From assembly GCA_905212505.1 (NCBI GenBank), contig CAJMEO010000005.1, forward strand, positions 1-13,246: a stretch of DNA of 13,246 bases, given 5' to 3'. Both the position numbers and the translations under genes were made by a program. Of this stretch, positions 6,847 to 13,246 are shown piece by piece. The DNA is from an uncultured Christensenella sp. GTDB lineage: Bacteria > Bacillota > Clostridia > Christensenellales > UBA1242. Position 1 is the stretch's first letter. The number at the start of each line of letters is the position of its first letter. The notes under the pieces are model-generated. The model had not been told where the DNA came from. It ran no database searches and worked only from the letters and a program-made list of their open reading frames with translations.

Positions 6847-9800
6847 TAAATATTTTAAAAAATAAAACAAATCAAAGCAAATATTTAAAGTTGATAGATG
6901 ATGTTTTGAGCAATAAAAATTGCTCTTGTTTTGGGCTTAAATTTGATGAAATATCTTTTGTGCTTAAAATGATTAACAAGCAAAAAATTTTGGTTGTTTC
7001 ATCTGTTCAAGAAGCGTATAGATATTCTAATCAACTTGAAAGTTTGGGGCTCAGAACTTTTGTTTTATTAAGCCGAATTGAAAATTACACATTCAGTTAT
7101 TTTTTTGATTTTGAAAACATAAAGAATTTAACAAAAGCAATGTTTTTGTTAAAAGAAAATCAAATTGATGTTTTGATTGTGCTTGATAAAGTTTTGATGC
7201 AAAAATTAATAAACCCAAAAAAATTTGAAAGTTTTTGTCCAAAACTTAAAGTTAATCAAGAAACTGATTTTGAAAACTTTAAGCATCAACTTGTCAAAAT
7301 GGGCTATAAAAAGGTTGAAGAACTTGAAAAAGAAGGTGAATTTTCAGTTCGTGGCGATATTATTAATATTTTTTGCACAAATTTTGCTTGTCCAATAAGA
7401 ATTTGTTTTTTTGATAATTTGGTTGAAAAAATTTCGCAATTTTCGCTTTTAAATTATGAAATTTTAAGCGATATGGGAAGTCTTGAAATTTGTCCTTGTA
7501 ATTTTTATTTTGAAGATAAAATAGAAAATAAAGTTTATCAAGAAATAAACAAAGAAGTTGAAAAAACTTTAGATGAACAGAAAAAAACTAATTTAAAAAA
7601 TTTGCTTCACGAAATTGAGAATAGACCAAGTGAAAATATTAATTCTGATTTTATCCTTCCCTTTTTAAACGATTTAGACAGTAATATTCTTGACTATTCT
7701 GAAAACGGCGTGATTGTTTTTGTTGAACCAAAACTTTTAACTGACAATATAAGTGACGAATATATTAATTTCACTTCGTCTTTATCTTCGTTGGTTTTTG
7801 AAGGCAGACTTTTAAATGTTCACAAGAATTGCGTGATGAAAAAAGAAGAAATTTTTAAAGCCAAAAACACAAAACTGGCGTTTTTAAATTTGAACACAAG
7901 CAACAAAATTTTTGAAAGCGACGAGGTTTATAGTTTTTTGTCAAGTTTTGTGAAAAATTATAACAATAATTTCACTTTTTTTCTTGACGATATAAAGAAT
8001 TTTGTAAATCTTAACTATACATTAATATTGTGTGCCGAAAATAATGAAAAAGCACTAAAACTTGAAGAATTTTTAAATTCTGTCGAAGTTAAAGTGTCTT
8101 TAATTACAAGTTTTGAACAAGTCAAACAAAATGGTGTTTATGTTTTGGTGTCTAAAATTTTGCAAGGAGTGAATTTTGTTGAAGATAAAGTTGTAATCTT
8201 TGGAAATTACAACATTTATGGAACCAAAAAAGTTGTTGACACAAACAGCAAAATCAAAAAAGTTTTTTTTACGCCTAAAGTTGGAGATTTTGTTGTTCAT
8301 GACACATTTGGCATTTGCCTTTGCAAAAGAATTGAAAAAATAGAATTTAATTCAATTGAAAAAGATTATATTGTTCTTGAATTTGCAAATAATGACATTT
8401 TGTATCTTCCAAGCGAAAAAACAAATTTAATTTCAAAATATGTTGGAGAAAGTGAAAATCCAAAATTGAATAAACTTGGAAGTGATGAGTTTTATAAAGA
8501 AAAACAAAAAGTTAAAGCAAAAGTTAAAGAGCTTGCTTTTAATTTGATTGAACTTTATGCGAAAAGAAACAAAATTAAAGGTTTTGCTTTTTTGCCTGAT
8601 GACATAGTTCAAAAAGAATTTGAAAATGCTTTTCCGTTTGCATTAACTTCTGACCAACAAAAAGCCGTGGATGACATAAAAAAAGATATGGAAAGCGAAA
8701 AGGTTATGGATAGACTTGTTTGTGGCGATGTTGGTTATGGCAAAACCGAAGTTGCAATGCGTGCAATTTTCAAGGCTATTCTTTCTGGAAAACAAGTTGC
8801 ATTTTTATGTCCAACAACAATTTTGTGTGAGCAACATTATAAAACTTGTCTTGCGAGGATGAAAAGTTTTATGGTGAATGTGAAAAGTTTGAACAGATTT
8901 AAATCAGCAAAAGAAACAAAAGAAATTTTGCAGAATTTGAAGGACGGAAAAATTGATTTGATTTGTGGAACTCACAGACTTTTATCAAAAGATGTTGTGT
9001 TTAAAGACTTAGGTTTGCTTGTTTTGGACGAAGAACAACGATTTGGTGTGGGAGATAAAGAAAAAATTAAAAATTTAAAACAAAACATTGATGTTTTAAC
9101 ATTATCTGCAACACCAATCCCAAGAACATTAAACATGAGTCTGATTGGCGTTAGGGATATAAGCATAATAGACACACCACCCAAAAACCGAATTCCAGTT
9201 CAAAGCATAGTAACTGAGTATTCACCAAATCTTGTAAAAGATGCTGTTAATAAAGAGTTGTCAAGGCAAGGCCAAGTTTTGATTGTTCACAACCGCGTTG
9301 AAACAATAAACCAACTTGCAAAAACTCTGTCAAGTTATTTTCCAAATGTTAATATTGCTGTTGCACACGGACAAATGGACAAAAAAGAACTTGAAAAAGT
9401 TATTATGAAAGTTTATAACGAAGAAGTTCAAATTTTAATTTCAACTGTTTTGATAGAAAACGGAATTGACCTTCCAAAAGCAAACACAATAATCATAACT
9501 AATGCTGATAAACTTGGATTAAGCCAACTTTATCAATTGAGAGGCAGAGTTGGGCGAAGTGATAGAGAAGCCTTTGCTTATTTCACTTATGATGATAACC
9601 GTAGTTTGACCGAAGAAGGATATAAGCGTTTATCGGCATTAAGCGAATTTTCAAGTTTGGGAAGTGGTTTTAAAATTGCAATGAAAGATTTAGAAATCAG
9701 GGGCGCTGGCTCAATTTTTGGAGCGGAGCAAAGTGGACATATTGAAAAAGTTGGAATTGATATGTATAATAAACTTTTGAAAGAAGCAATAAATGAACTT

Positions 9801-10259
9801 AAAGGCAATAAAACAAAAGAAGTGAAAGACCTTAAACTTGATATTAAACTTGATTGTTTTATTCCTAAAGATTATATTGAAAATGAAGAAAGTCGATTTG
9901 AAGTTTATGAAGAAATATCAAATATCACAAGTGTTGAAAGGCGTGAAGAACTTGAAAACATTTTAAGCAAAAAATATGGCTCAGTTCCAAAGTCAATAAC
10001 AAACCTAACGTATTGTGCGTTATTAAAAAATCTATTGCAAAATTTCAAAGCAAAACGTGTTGTTATAAACCAAGATGTATGTTTTATTGAATTTTATGAT
10101 AAATCTTGCATAGATAATGAAACAATGCTTCAAAAACTTAGCAAAAACAAACGTGTTTTAAGTTTAAAATTGAAGACTTTGCCAATAATTGAAATAAATT
10201 TAAACGCCGATGTGCTAGAAAAAATTAAACAAATTATTAATATTTTTATAAAATCTTAA
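6843..10259 (+). CDS. mfd: transcription-repair coupling factor Mfd
   Basis: ATP-driven DNA translocase of 1138 residues, a usual length. It pushes stalled RNA polymerase off DNA lesions and recruits UvrA for nucleotide excision repair. The N-terminal third is the UvrB-like module (GEFSVRGDIINIF around 165-177). A CarD-like RNA-polymerase-interacting domain begins at V480-G-D-F-V-V-H486. The helicase core has Walker A GDVGYGKT (628-635), the DEEQ box (729-732), LSATPIPRT, a motif V region ending in NGIDLP, and GRVGR (901-905). The translocation motif region (about 930-965) includes EIRGAGSIFG and EQSGHI. The C-terminal domain (about 990-1130) is the autoinhibitory D7. Its ATG overlaps the pth stop by 4 bases, with no strong ribosome binding site of its own. 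Confidence 0.97.
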   Translation: MINILKNKTNQSKYLKLIDDVLSNKNCSCFGLKFDEISFVLKMINKQKILVVSSVQEAYRYSNQLESLGLRTFVLLSRIENYTFSYFFDFENIKNLTKAMFLLKENQIDVLIVLDKVLMQKLINPKKFESFCPKLKVNQETDFENFKHQLVKMGYKKVEELEKEGEFSVRGDIINIFCTNFACPIRICFFDNLVEKISQFSLLNYEILSDMGSLEICPCNFYFEDKIENKVYQEINKEVEKTLDEQKKTNLKNLLHEIENRPSENINSDFILPFLNDLDSNILDYSENGVIVFVEPKLLTDNISDEYINFTSSLSSLVFEGRLLNVHKNCVMKKEEIFKAKNTKLAFLNLNTSNKIFESDEVYSFLSSFVKNYNNNFTFFLDDIKNFVNLNYTLILCAENNEKALKLEEFLNSVEVKVSLITSFEQVKQNGVYVLVSKILQGVNFVEDKVVIFGNYNIYGTKKVVDTNSKIKKVFFTPKVGDFVVHDTFGICLCKRIEKIEFNSIEKDYIVLEFANNDILYLPSEKTNLISKYVGESENPKLNKLGSDEFYKEKQKVKAKVKELAFNLIELYAKRNKIKGFAFLPDDIVQKEFENAFPFALTSDQQKAVDDIKKDMESEKVMDRLVCGDVGYGKTEVAMRAIFKAILSGKQVAFLCPTTILCEQHYKTCLARMKSFMVNVKSLNRFKSAKETKEILQNLKDGKIDLICGTHRLLSKDVVFKDLGLLVLDEEQRFGVGDKEKIKNLKQNIDVLTLSATPIPRTLNMSLIGVRDISIIDTPPKNRIPVQSIVTEYSPNLVKDAVNKELSRQGQVLIVHNRVETINQLAKTLSSYFPNVNIAVAHGQMDKKELEKVIMKVYNEEVQILISTVLIENGIDLPKANTIIITNADKLGLSQLYQLRGRVGRSDREAFAYFTYDDNRSLTEEGYKRLSALSEFSSLGSGFKIAMKDLEIRGAGSIFGAEQSGHIEKVGIDMYNKLLKEAINELKGNKTKEVKDLKLDIKLDCFIPKDYIENEESRFEVYEEISNITSVERREELENILSKKYGSVPKSITNLTYCALLKNLLQNFKAKRVVINQDVCFIEFYDKSCIDNETMLQKLSKNKRVLSLKLKTLPIIEINLNADVLEKIKQIINIFIKS

Positions 10260-10265
10260 AAATAT

Positions 10266-10294
10266 TTGCAAAAAAATTTTAATTATTATATAAT
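10266..10294 (+). promoter_or_regulatory. sigma-A type promoter for the PrsA-like gene
   Basis: TTGCAA (10266-10271), a 17-base spacer, and a perfect TATAAT (10289-10294). The start of transcription would be near 10301, about 50 bases before the GTG start codon. Confidence 0.7.
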
Positions 10295-10308
10295 TAATCA
10301 TAATGCTG

Positions 10309-10325
10309 GCAGAAATTATTTCTGC
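10309..10325 (+). promoter_or_regulatory. 5' leader hairpin of the PrsA-like mRNA
   Basis: GCAGAAA (10309-10315) and TTTCTGC (10319-10325) form a perfect 7-base-pair stem around TTA. No T run follows, and it lies downstream of the promoter, so it is more likely an mRNA 5'-end stabilising element than a terminator for mfd. Confidence 0.5.
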
Positions 10326-10351
10326 AAACACTCAAAATAAGGAGATTATTC

Positions 10352-11806
10352 GTGAAAAAAATACTTACTGCAATTGCTCTTATTCTTTTGCTTGGCGTAA
10401 ATTGCCTTTTTTCTGCGTGCAGTTTAATTACCATAAACAACACAAAATATCTAAGTCAAACCGTTGCAAGTATTGATGACATTAAAATTTCAATGGAAGA
10501 TTTAATTCTTGGTTATAACAGTTTTGGCTATAACTATGTTGAGCAACAATCAATGACAACGGAACAAGCCGTAAAACAAACTTTGGAAGATTTAATAAAC
10601 AGAGAACTTGTTTTAAAAAAGGCAAAGGAAAAATTTGGAGAGTTGTCAATCACAAGACAAAACAAAATTTGGAAAGAAGTTTATGACTATGTTAACGAAC
10701 AAGTTAAAACTTATGCAGATGAAATCATCAAAAATGAAAACTTAAAGGTGCCTGAAACTGCGAGCGACGAAAAAAGTGTGACTAAATTTACACCATATAA
10801 AAAGAAAGTAACAAGAAAATTTAACACAGACACAAATCAATATGAATATTCAAGAGATAAAGAAAAAGAGGAAGAAACCGACACTGAATTAATTAAATTC
10901 ACACTTAATGAATATGGAATTGAAGGTCTTGCTCAAAGAGCATATTCAAAATATATAAATCAAACCAAAAAGAGCAGGGATGAATATAAAGACTTAAAAG
11001 AAAGTGAGATTTTTGAAAAAGAAATAAACAGAATTTATAAGATTTATGAAAAAAATGAATATATAACAATGTTCCAAGAAGATTATGAATCTAATATGGA
11101 AATTGACTTTGAAAAAATCAAAGAAAAATATATTGAGCTTGTAAAAAGCAGCGCTTTCACATATGCATTAGATGAAAGTGCTTATAACACAAAAATGCAA
11201 GACACTTCAAGTGGCGCTGGTGAAGTTTACTATCAACCTTTTGGAGAAAAATACATCCAAGTTGCTCATGTTTTGCTAAAATATTCTAACATACAAACAA
11301 ATCAAATTAAAGAACTTGACAACAAACTAAGCATTGGGCAGATAACGCCTGAACAATATGCAGGAAAAGTTAACAAAATTGCAGGGGAAATTAAAGTTAA
11401 AAACAAACTTGATGAAAAAGCACAAGAAAAAACTGTTCAGCAAGTGTTTGAAGAAATTAACACTGCAATAAAAAATTGTGAAACAGACAATGAAAAAGTT
11501 GCAAAATTTATTGAATTTATTGAAATGTATAATGATGATGACGGAATAATAAGTGCATTAAACAGTCAAAGTCAATATTATGCAATTAACCTAGACACCA
11601 ATGTTGCCGACACAATGATTAAAGAGTTTGCAGATGCAAGTCGAAGCATGTATACCGTTGATGGTTCAAAAGACTACACTGTATATGCTAGTCCAGTTCT
11701 AGGAAGTTATGGTTATCATATAATTTTCAGTCTTGGAACTATAAAAAATGATATTTCTCTCTTCTTGTCCAGCAGTATTACTGAGCGTTCTGCATCTCCT
11801 CGATGA
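10352..11806 (+). CDS. PrsA/SurA-like parvulin foldase lipoprotein, C-terminus replaced at the contig junction
   Basis: Extracytoplasmic peptidyl-prolyl isomerase-type chaperone, anchored as a lipoprotein. The signal peptide has MKK, a hydrophobic core and FSAC with lipid-modified C23. Residues about 40-95 resemble the SurA/PrsA N-terminal helical domain (VASIDDIKISMEDL, then LEDLINRELVLKKAKE). A long charged helical region follows (about 115-295). The parvulin domain runs from VAHVLLKY (H306) to GYHIIF (G454-F459). These anchors are about 150 residues apart, more than the usual 90-100, and the GGdLG motif is missing, so isomerase activity is uncertain. TAAGGAG (10338-10344) supports the GTG start. 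Residues after about 467 are read through foreign DNA antisense to the HU gene and are not native; the true C-terminus is absent. Confidence 0.82.
   Translation: MKKILTAIALILLLGVNCLFSACSLITINNTKYLSQTVASIDDIKISMEDLILGYNSFGYNYVEQQSMTTEQAVKQTLEDLINRELVLKKAKEKFGELSITRQNKIWKEVYDYVNEQVKTYADEIIKNENLKVPETASDEKSVTKFTPYKKKVTRKFNTDTNQYEYSRDKEKEEETDTELIKFTLNEYGIEGLAQRAYSKYINQTKKSRDEYKDLKESEIFEKEINRIYKIYEKNEYITMFQEDYESNMEIDFEKIKEKYIELVKSSAFTYALDESAYNTKMQDTSSGAGEVYYQPFGEKYIQVAHVLLKYSNIQTNQIKELDNKLSIGQITPEQYAGKVNKIAGEIKVKNKLDEKAQEKTVQQVFEEINTAIKNCETDNEKVAKFIEFIEMYNDDDGIISALNSQSQYYAINLDTNVADTMIKEFADASRSMYTVDGSKDYTVYASPVLGSYGYHIIFSLGTIKNDISLFLSSSITERSASPR
11745..11777. other. probable assembly junction between Bacillota-like and Bacteroidota-like DNA
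   Basis: To the left lies AT-rich coding sequence of the PrsA-like gene, up to about 11,753. To the right is the 3' flank of a Bacteroidota HU gene on the opposite strand. Base composition, codon use, gene content and promoter type all change here. Hand counts of 60-base lines give 18 G+C at 7681-7740, against 30 at 11881-11940 and 26 at 12541-12600. No transposase, integrase, tRNA or repeat marks the boundary. Confidence 0.85.
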
Positions 11807-12062
11807 AGCTCTTAGATGGCTTGAAGCTTGGCAAGTCGTGAGCTGGGATGGTGATGGTAGTATTCTTAGAGATGTTACGAGCAGTCTTGGCTGCACGATG
11901 CTTGATGTTGAAGCTACCGAAACCGCGCATAAATACGCTATCTTTCTTCTCGATCAGACACTTCTTGACTTCGTCCATGAATGCCTCTACCACAGTGCTA
12001 ACTTCTTTCTTAGGAATACCTGTGTTCATCGATACTTCGTTGATGATATCTGCTTTTGTCAT
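11778..12062 (-). CDS. HU-family nucleoid DNA-binding protein (Bacteroidota type)
   Basis: Complete 94-residue HU/IHF-family protein that binds and bends DNA as a dimer and compacts the nucleoid. It has the N-terminal helical pair (MTKADIINEV, then TVVEAFMDEVKKCL), the core RGFGSFNIKHR, and a DNA-binding arm with TARNISKNTTITIPAHD followed by PSFKPSKSF. Bacterial HU usually carries RNPxTG at the arm tip; RNISKNTT without the intercalating proline is, from my knowledge of the family, typical of Bacteroidota. The start codon at 12062 is preceded by AAGAA rather than a Shine-Dalgarno sequence, as is usual in that phylum. Its promoter is at 12110-12140. Confidence 0.93.
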   Translation of the reverse strand: MTKADIINEVSMNTGIPKKEVSTVVEAFMDEVKKCLIEKKDSVFMRGFGSFNIKHRAAKTARNISKNTTITIPAHDLPSFKPSKSFIEEMQNAQ

Positions 12063-12109
12063 TTCTTGTATATTTTGTTTATTTTACTTATTTATCTTAA
12101 ATCGGTGTG

Positions 12110-12140
12110 CAAAGATACAAGTTTTTTATGATATAACAAA
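12110..12140 (-). promoter_or_regulatory. Bacteroidota-type promoter for HU
   Basis: Read on the minus strand: TTTG (12140-12137), a 19-base spacer, then TATCTTTG (12117-12110), which fits the Bacteroidota -33 TTTG and -7 TAnnTTTG consensus. The leader would be about 40 bases. Confidence 0.75.
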
Positions 12141-12178
12141 ATAGTTAAGGCTTTTTTTGCAAAAAAATGCTCTAAGTA

Positions 12179-12210
12179 TTTGCATATTAGGTTTTTATTC
12201 TGTATTTTTG
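12179..12210 (+). promoter_or_regulatory. Bacteroidota-type promoter for the TPM-domain gene
   Basis: TTTG (12179-12182), a 20-base spacer, then TATTTTTG (12203-12210) fit the same TTTG and TAnnTTTG consensus. Transcription would start near 12217, a short distance before the ATG at 12229. It is divergent from the HU promoter. Confidence 0.7.
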
Positions 12211-12228
12211 CATCAAAAATGAGAAATT

Positions 12229-13062
12229 ATGGCATTTAAGAGATATTTTACACTGATTGTGTTAGTGGCATTCGGCATCTTGTCATTGGCAGCCAAGAAG
12301 GAATGGAAAGCGGATGATGTGCCGATTCCTTTCCTGCAGGATTCTACGCAATATGTTTCCGATCCTGATGGATATGTGGATAAGGCGCAGAAGGATTCTG
12401 CCAATTTTTATCTACAGAAGTTGAAGTTGGAATGTGGCGTGCAGAATGTACTTATCATTGTAGGCAAGGTGGATAATCAGGATGCTTTCCGGATGGCACA
12501 GGATGTGGGCAATAAATATGGTATTGGATATAAGAAAAGCCGAAGGGGATTGGTCGTTGTTATCGCAGTGGAAGATCATAAGTATTTTATTGCTCCTGGT
12601 AGTGGACTGGAGGGCGAGTTGACGGATGTGGACTGTGATGATATCGCTAGGGCTTGCATCGTGAAGAATATGCGGGAAGACAATCCTGGAGAGGCGGTAG
12701 CCTCCGTGAGCCGTGCTATATATAATAAGGTGAAAAGCGGACGTACCGGAATTGAGTCGGTAGACGAGGGGACTGTGAATGATGAAGAGGATTGGGTACT
12801 GGTCGTTATCCTGTTCCTTCTCTTTTTCGGAATCCCGATCTATTACCTCGTCCGTTACATCCTGGAGCAGGTGGGTCTGGTTAAACCAAGACCGAAGGGA
12901 AAGGGGAAAAACCAGTCGCGAAGAAGAAATGATGATGACGACTGGTTGCCACCGTTCTTCATGGGCGGCGGAGGATTCTCCGGCGGTGGAGGAGGCGGCT
13001 TCTCTGGCGGCTCTTTTGGTGGTGGAACGTTCTCTGGCGGTGGTTCCGGCGGAAGCTGGTAG
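12229..13062 (+). CDS. TPM-domain (YgcG-like) membrane protein with Gly-rich tail
   Basis: This 277-residue exported protein has an N-terminal signal or membrane segment (FTLIVLVAFGILSLAA), then a TPM domain from about 42 to 180 beginning YVSDPDGYVD, with VQNVLIIVGKV, RRGLVVVIAVEDHKYFI and GSGLEGELTD as typical strands and loops. One membrane segment lies at about 189-213. A basic linker (KPRPKGKGKNQSRR) and DDDD follow. The tail from about 243 is almost all Gly, Ser and Phe, ending GGSGGSW. TPM-domain proteins (the YgcG/Psb32 family) are proposed to act in membrane-protein repair or as phosphatases; the role here is not shown by the sequence. The adjacent lemA is a common partner. The 12-base leader and lack of a Shine-Dalgarno sequence fit Bacteroidota. 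Confidence 0.88.
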   Translation: MAFKRYFTLIVLVAFGILSLAAKKEWKADDVPIPFLQDSTQYVSDPDGYVDKAQKDSANFYLQKLKLECGVQNVLIIVGKVDNQDAFRMAQDVGNKYGIGYKKSRRGLVVVIAVEDHKYFIAPGSGLEGELTDVDCDDIARACIVKNMREDNPGEAVASVSRAIYNKVKSGRTGIESVDEGTVNDEEDWVLVVILFLLFFGIPIYYLVRYILEQVGLVKPRPKGKGKNQSRRRNDDDDWLPPFFMGGGGFSGGGGGGFSGGSFGGGTFSGGGSGGSW

Positions 13063-13119
13063 TAGTTGATAATTAATAGTTTATAGTTGATAGATAATCA
13101 ATAATCATTAATCAATAAT
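13063..13119 (+). repeat. AT-rich spacer with short direct repeats
   Basis: TAGTTGATA occurs at 13063-13071 and 13084-13092, and AATCAATAAT at 13096-13105 and 13110-13119. The two families are partly complementary (TTGAT against ATCAA), so weak pairing across the spacer is possible. It separates the TPM gene from lemA and has no clear terminator or promoter. Confidence 0.6.
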
Positions 13120-13127
13120 AAAAAAGT

Positions 13128-13246
13128 ATGAAGAAAACAGGATGGATCATCTTAGGCGTCATCGTTGTGTTGGTGCTCTGGGTGTTCAGTGGTTATAATG
13201 GTATGGTAGGAGAGCAGGAGAAGGCTACTACCGAGTTGTCTAACAT
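13128..13246 (+). CDS. lemA: LemA family protein (N-terminal fragment, runs off the window)
   Basis: The first 39 codons are present. They read MKKTGWIILGVIVVLVLWVF, an N-terminal membrane anchor, followed by SGYNGMVGEQEKATTELSN. The YNxxVxxxE pattern just after the anchor is the LemA hallmark (usually YNxLVxxxExV). LemA proteins are small helical membrane-anchored proteins of unclear function, often encoded beside TPM-domain proteins, as here. The ATG at 13128 has no Shine-Dalgarno sequence, in keeping with the other genes of this segment. The rest of the gene is outside the window. Confidence 0.85.
   Translation, partial: MKKTGWIILGVIVVLVLWVFSGYNGMVGEQEKATTELSN

Noticed and set aside
107..11750. 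Mycoplasma-like code with TGA as Trp, considered because of the low G+C.
   Set aside because: TGA ends the acetyltransferase, second CPBP, rlmH and pth genes exactly at family-typical C-termini, and TGG encodes Trp.
11748..12131. 127-codon open frame on the plus strand.
   Set aside because: It is the antisense of the clearly recognisable HU gene and has no family features.
12779..13069. 96-codon open frame on the plus strand.
   Set aside because: Alternative frame of the Gly-rich C-terminus of the TPM gene; composition is a shadow of GGN codons.
11778..13246. Horizontal transfer of a Bacteroidota island into the low-GC genome.
   Set aside because: HU, TPM and LemA are core-type genes with native promoters, there is no integrase, tRNA or repeat at the edge, and the join cuts a gene; misassembly is simpler, though reads are needed to settle it.

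Overview
The window reads as two unrelated pieces of DNA joined end to end. Positions 1 to about 11,750 are very AT-rich. Arg is mostly AGA, Leu is TTA/TTG/CTT, starts are ATG or GTG behind AGGAGG-type sites, and promoters are TTGACA/TATAAT-like. TGG encodes Trp and TGA is used as a stop, so the code is standard. The order glmU-like, pth, mfd, then a PrsA-like foldase follows the Bacillota arrangement (glmU..pth-mfd). Together these suggest an uncultured low-GC Bacillota/Clostridia-type bacterium. From about 11,760 to the end the base composition rises sharply, codon use is mixed, and the genes (HU with the RNISKNTT motif, a TPM-domain protein, LemA) and promoters (TTTG then TAnnTTTG) are those of Bacteroidota, probably Prevotella-like. 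The change falls inside the C-terminus of the PrsA-like gene, with no recombinase or repeat beside it. A metagenome assembly chimera is the simplest explanation.

Layout of the AT-rich part: (1) A stand-alone GlmU-type acetyltransferase (107-772) overlaps glmM (769-2070); both act on glucosamine phosphate on the way to UDP-GlcNAc and peptidoglycan. (2) A strong promoter just before 2219 drives two consecutive CPBP membrane proteases, rlmH (rRNA methyltransferase) and a tadA-like deaminase, packed with 4-base overlaps. (3) A consensus promoter at 5281-5308 drives a degenerate GlmU-like protein, pth and mfd. (4) A further promoter and a 5' hairpin precede a lipoprotein foldase related to PrsA.

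Layout of the Bacteroidota part: an HU gene on the minus strand (11778-12062), a divergent promoter region (12063-12228), a TPM-domain membrane protein (12229-13062), and the first 39 codons of lemA (13128 to the edge).

The most interesting biology is the dismantled GlmU. The acetyltransferase half is intact and sits beside glmM. The protein at the ancestral glmU position, upstream of pth-mfd, has lost the nucleotide-binding signature and stops before the acetyltransferase active site. No working uridyltransferase is visible in the window. No RNA genes, CRISPR arrays, insertion sequences or defence systems were found, and no gene-free stretch exceeds 300 bases.
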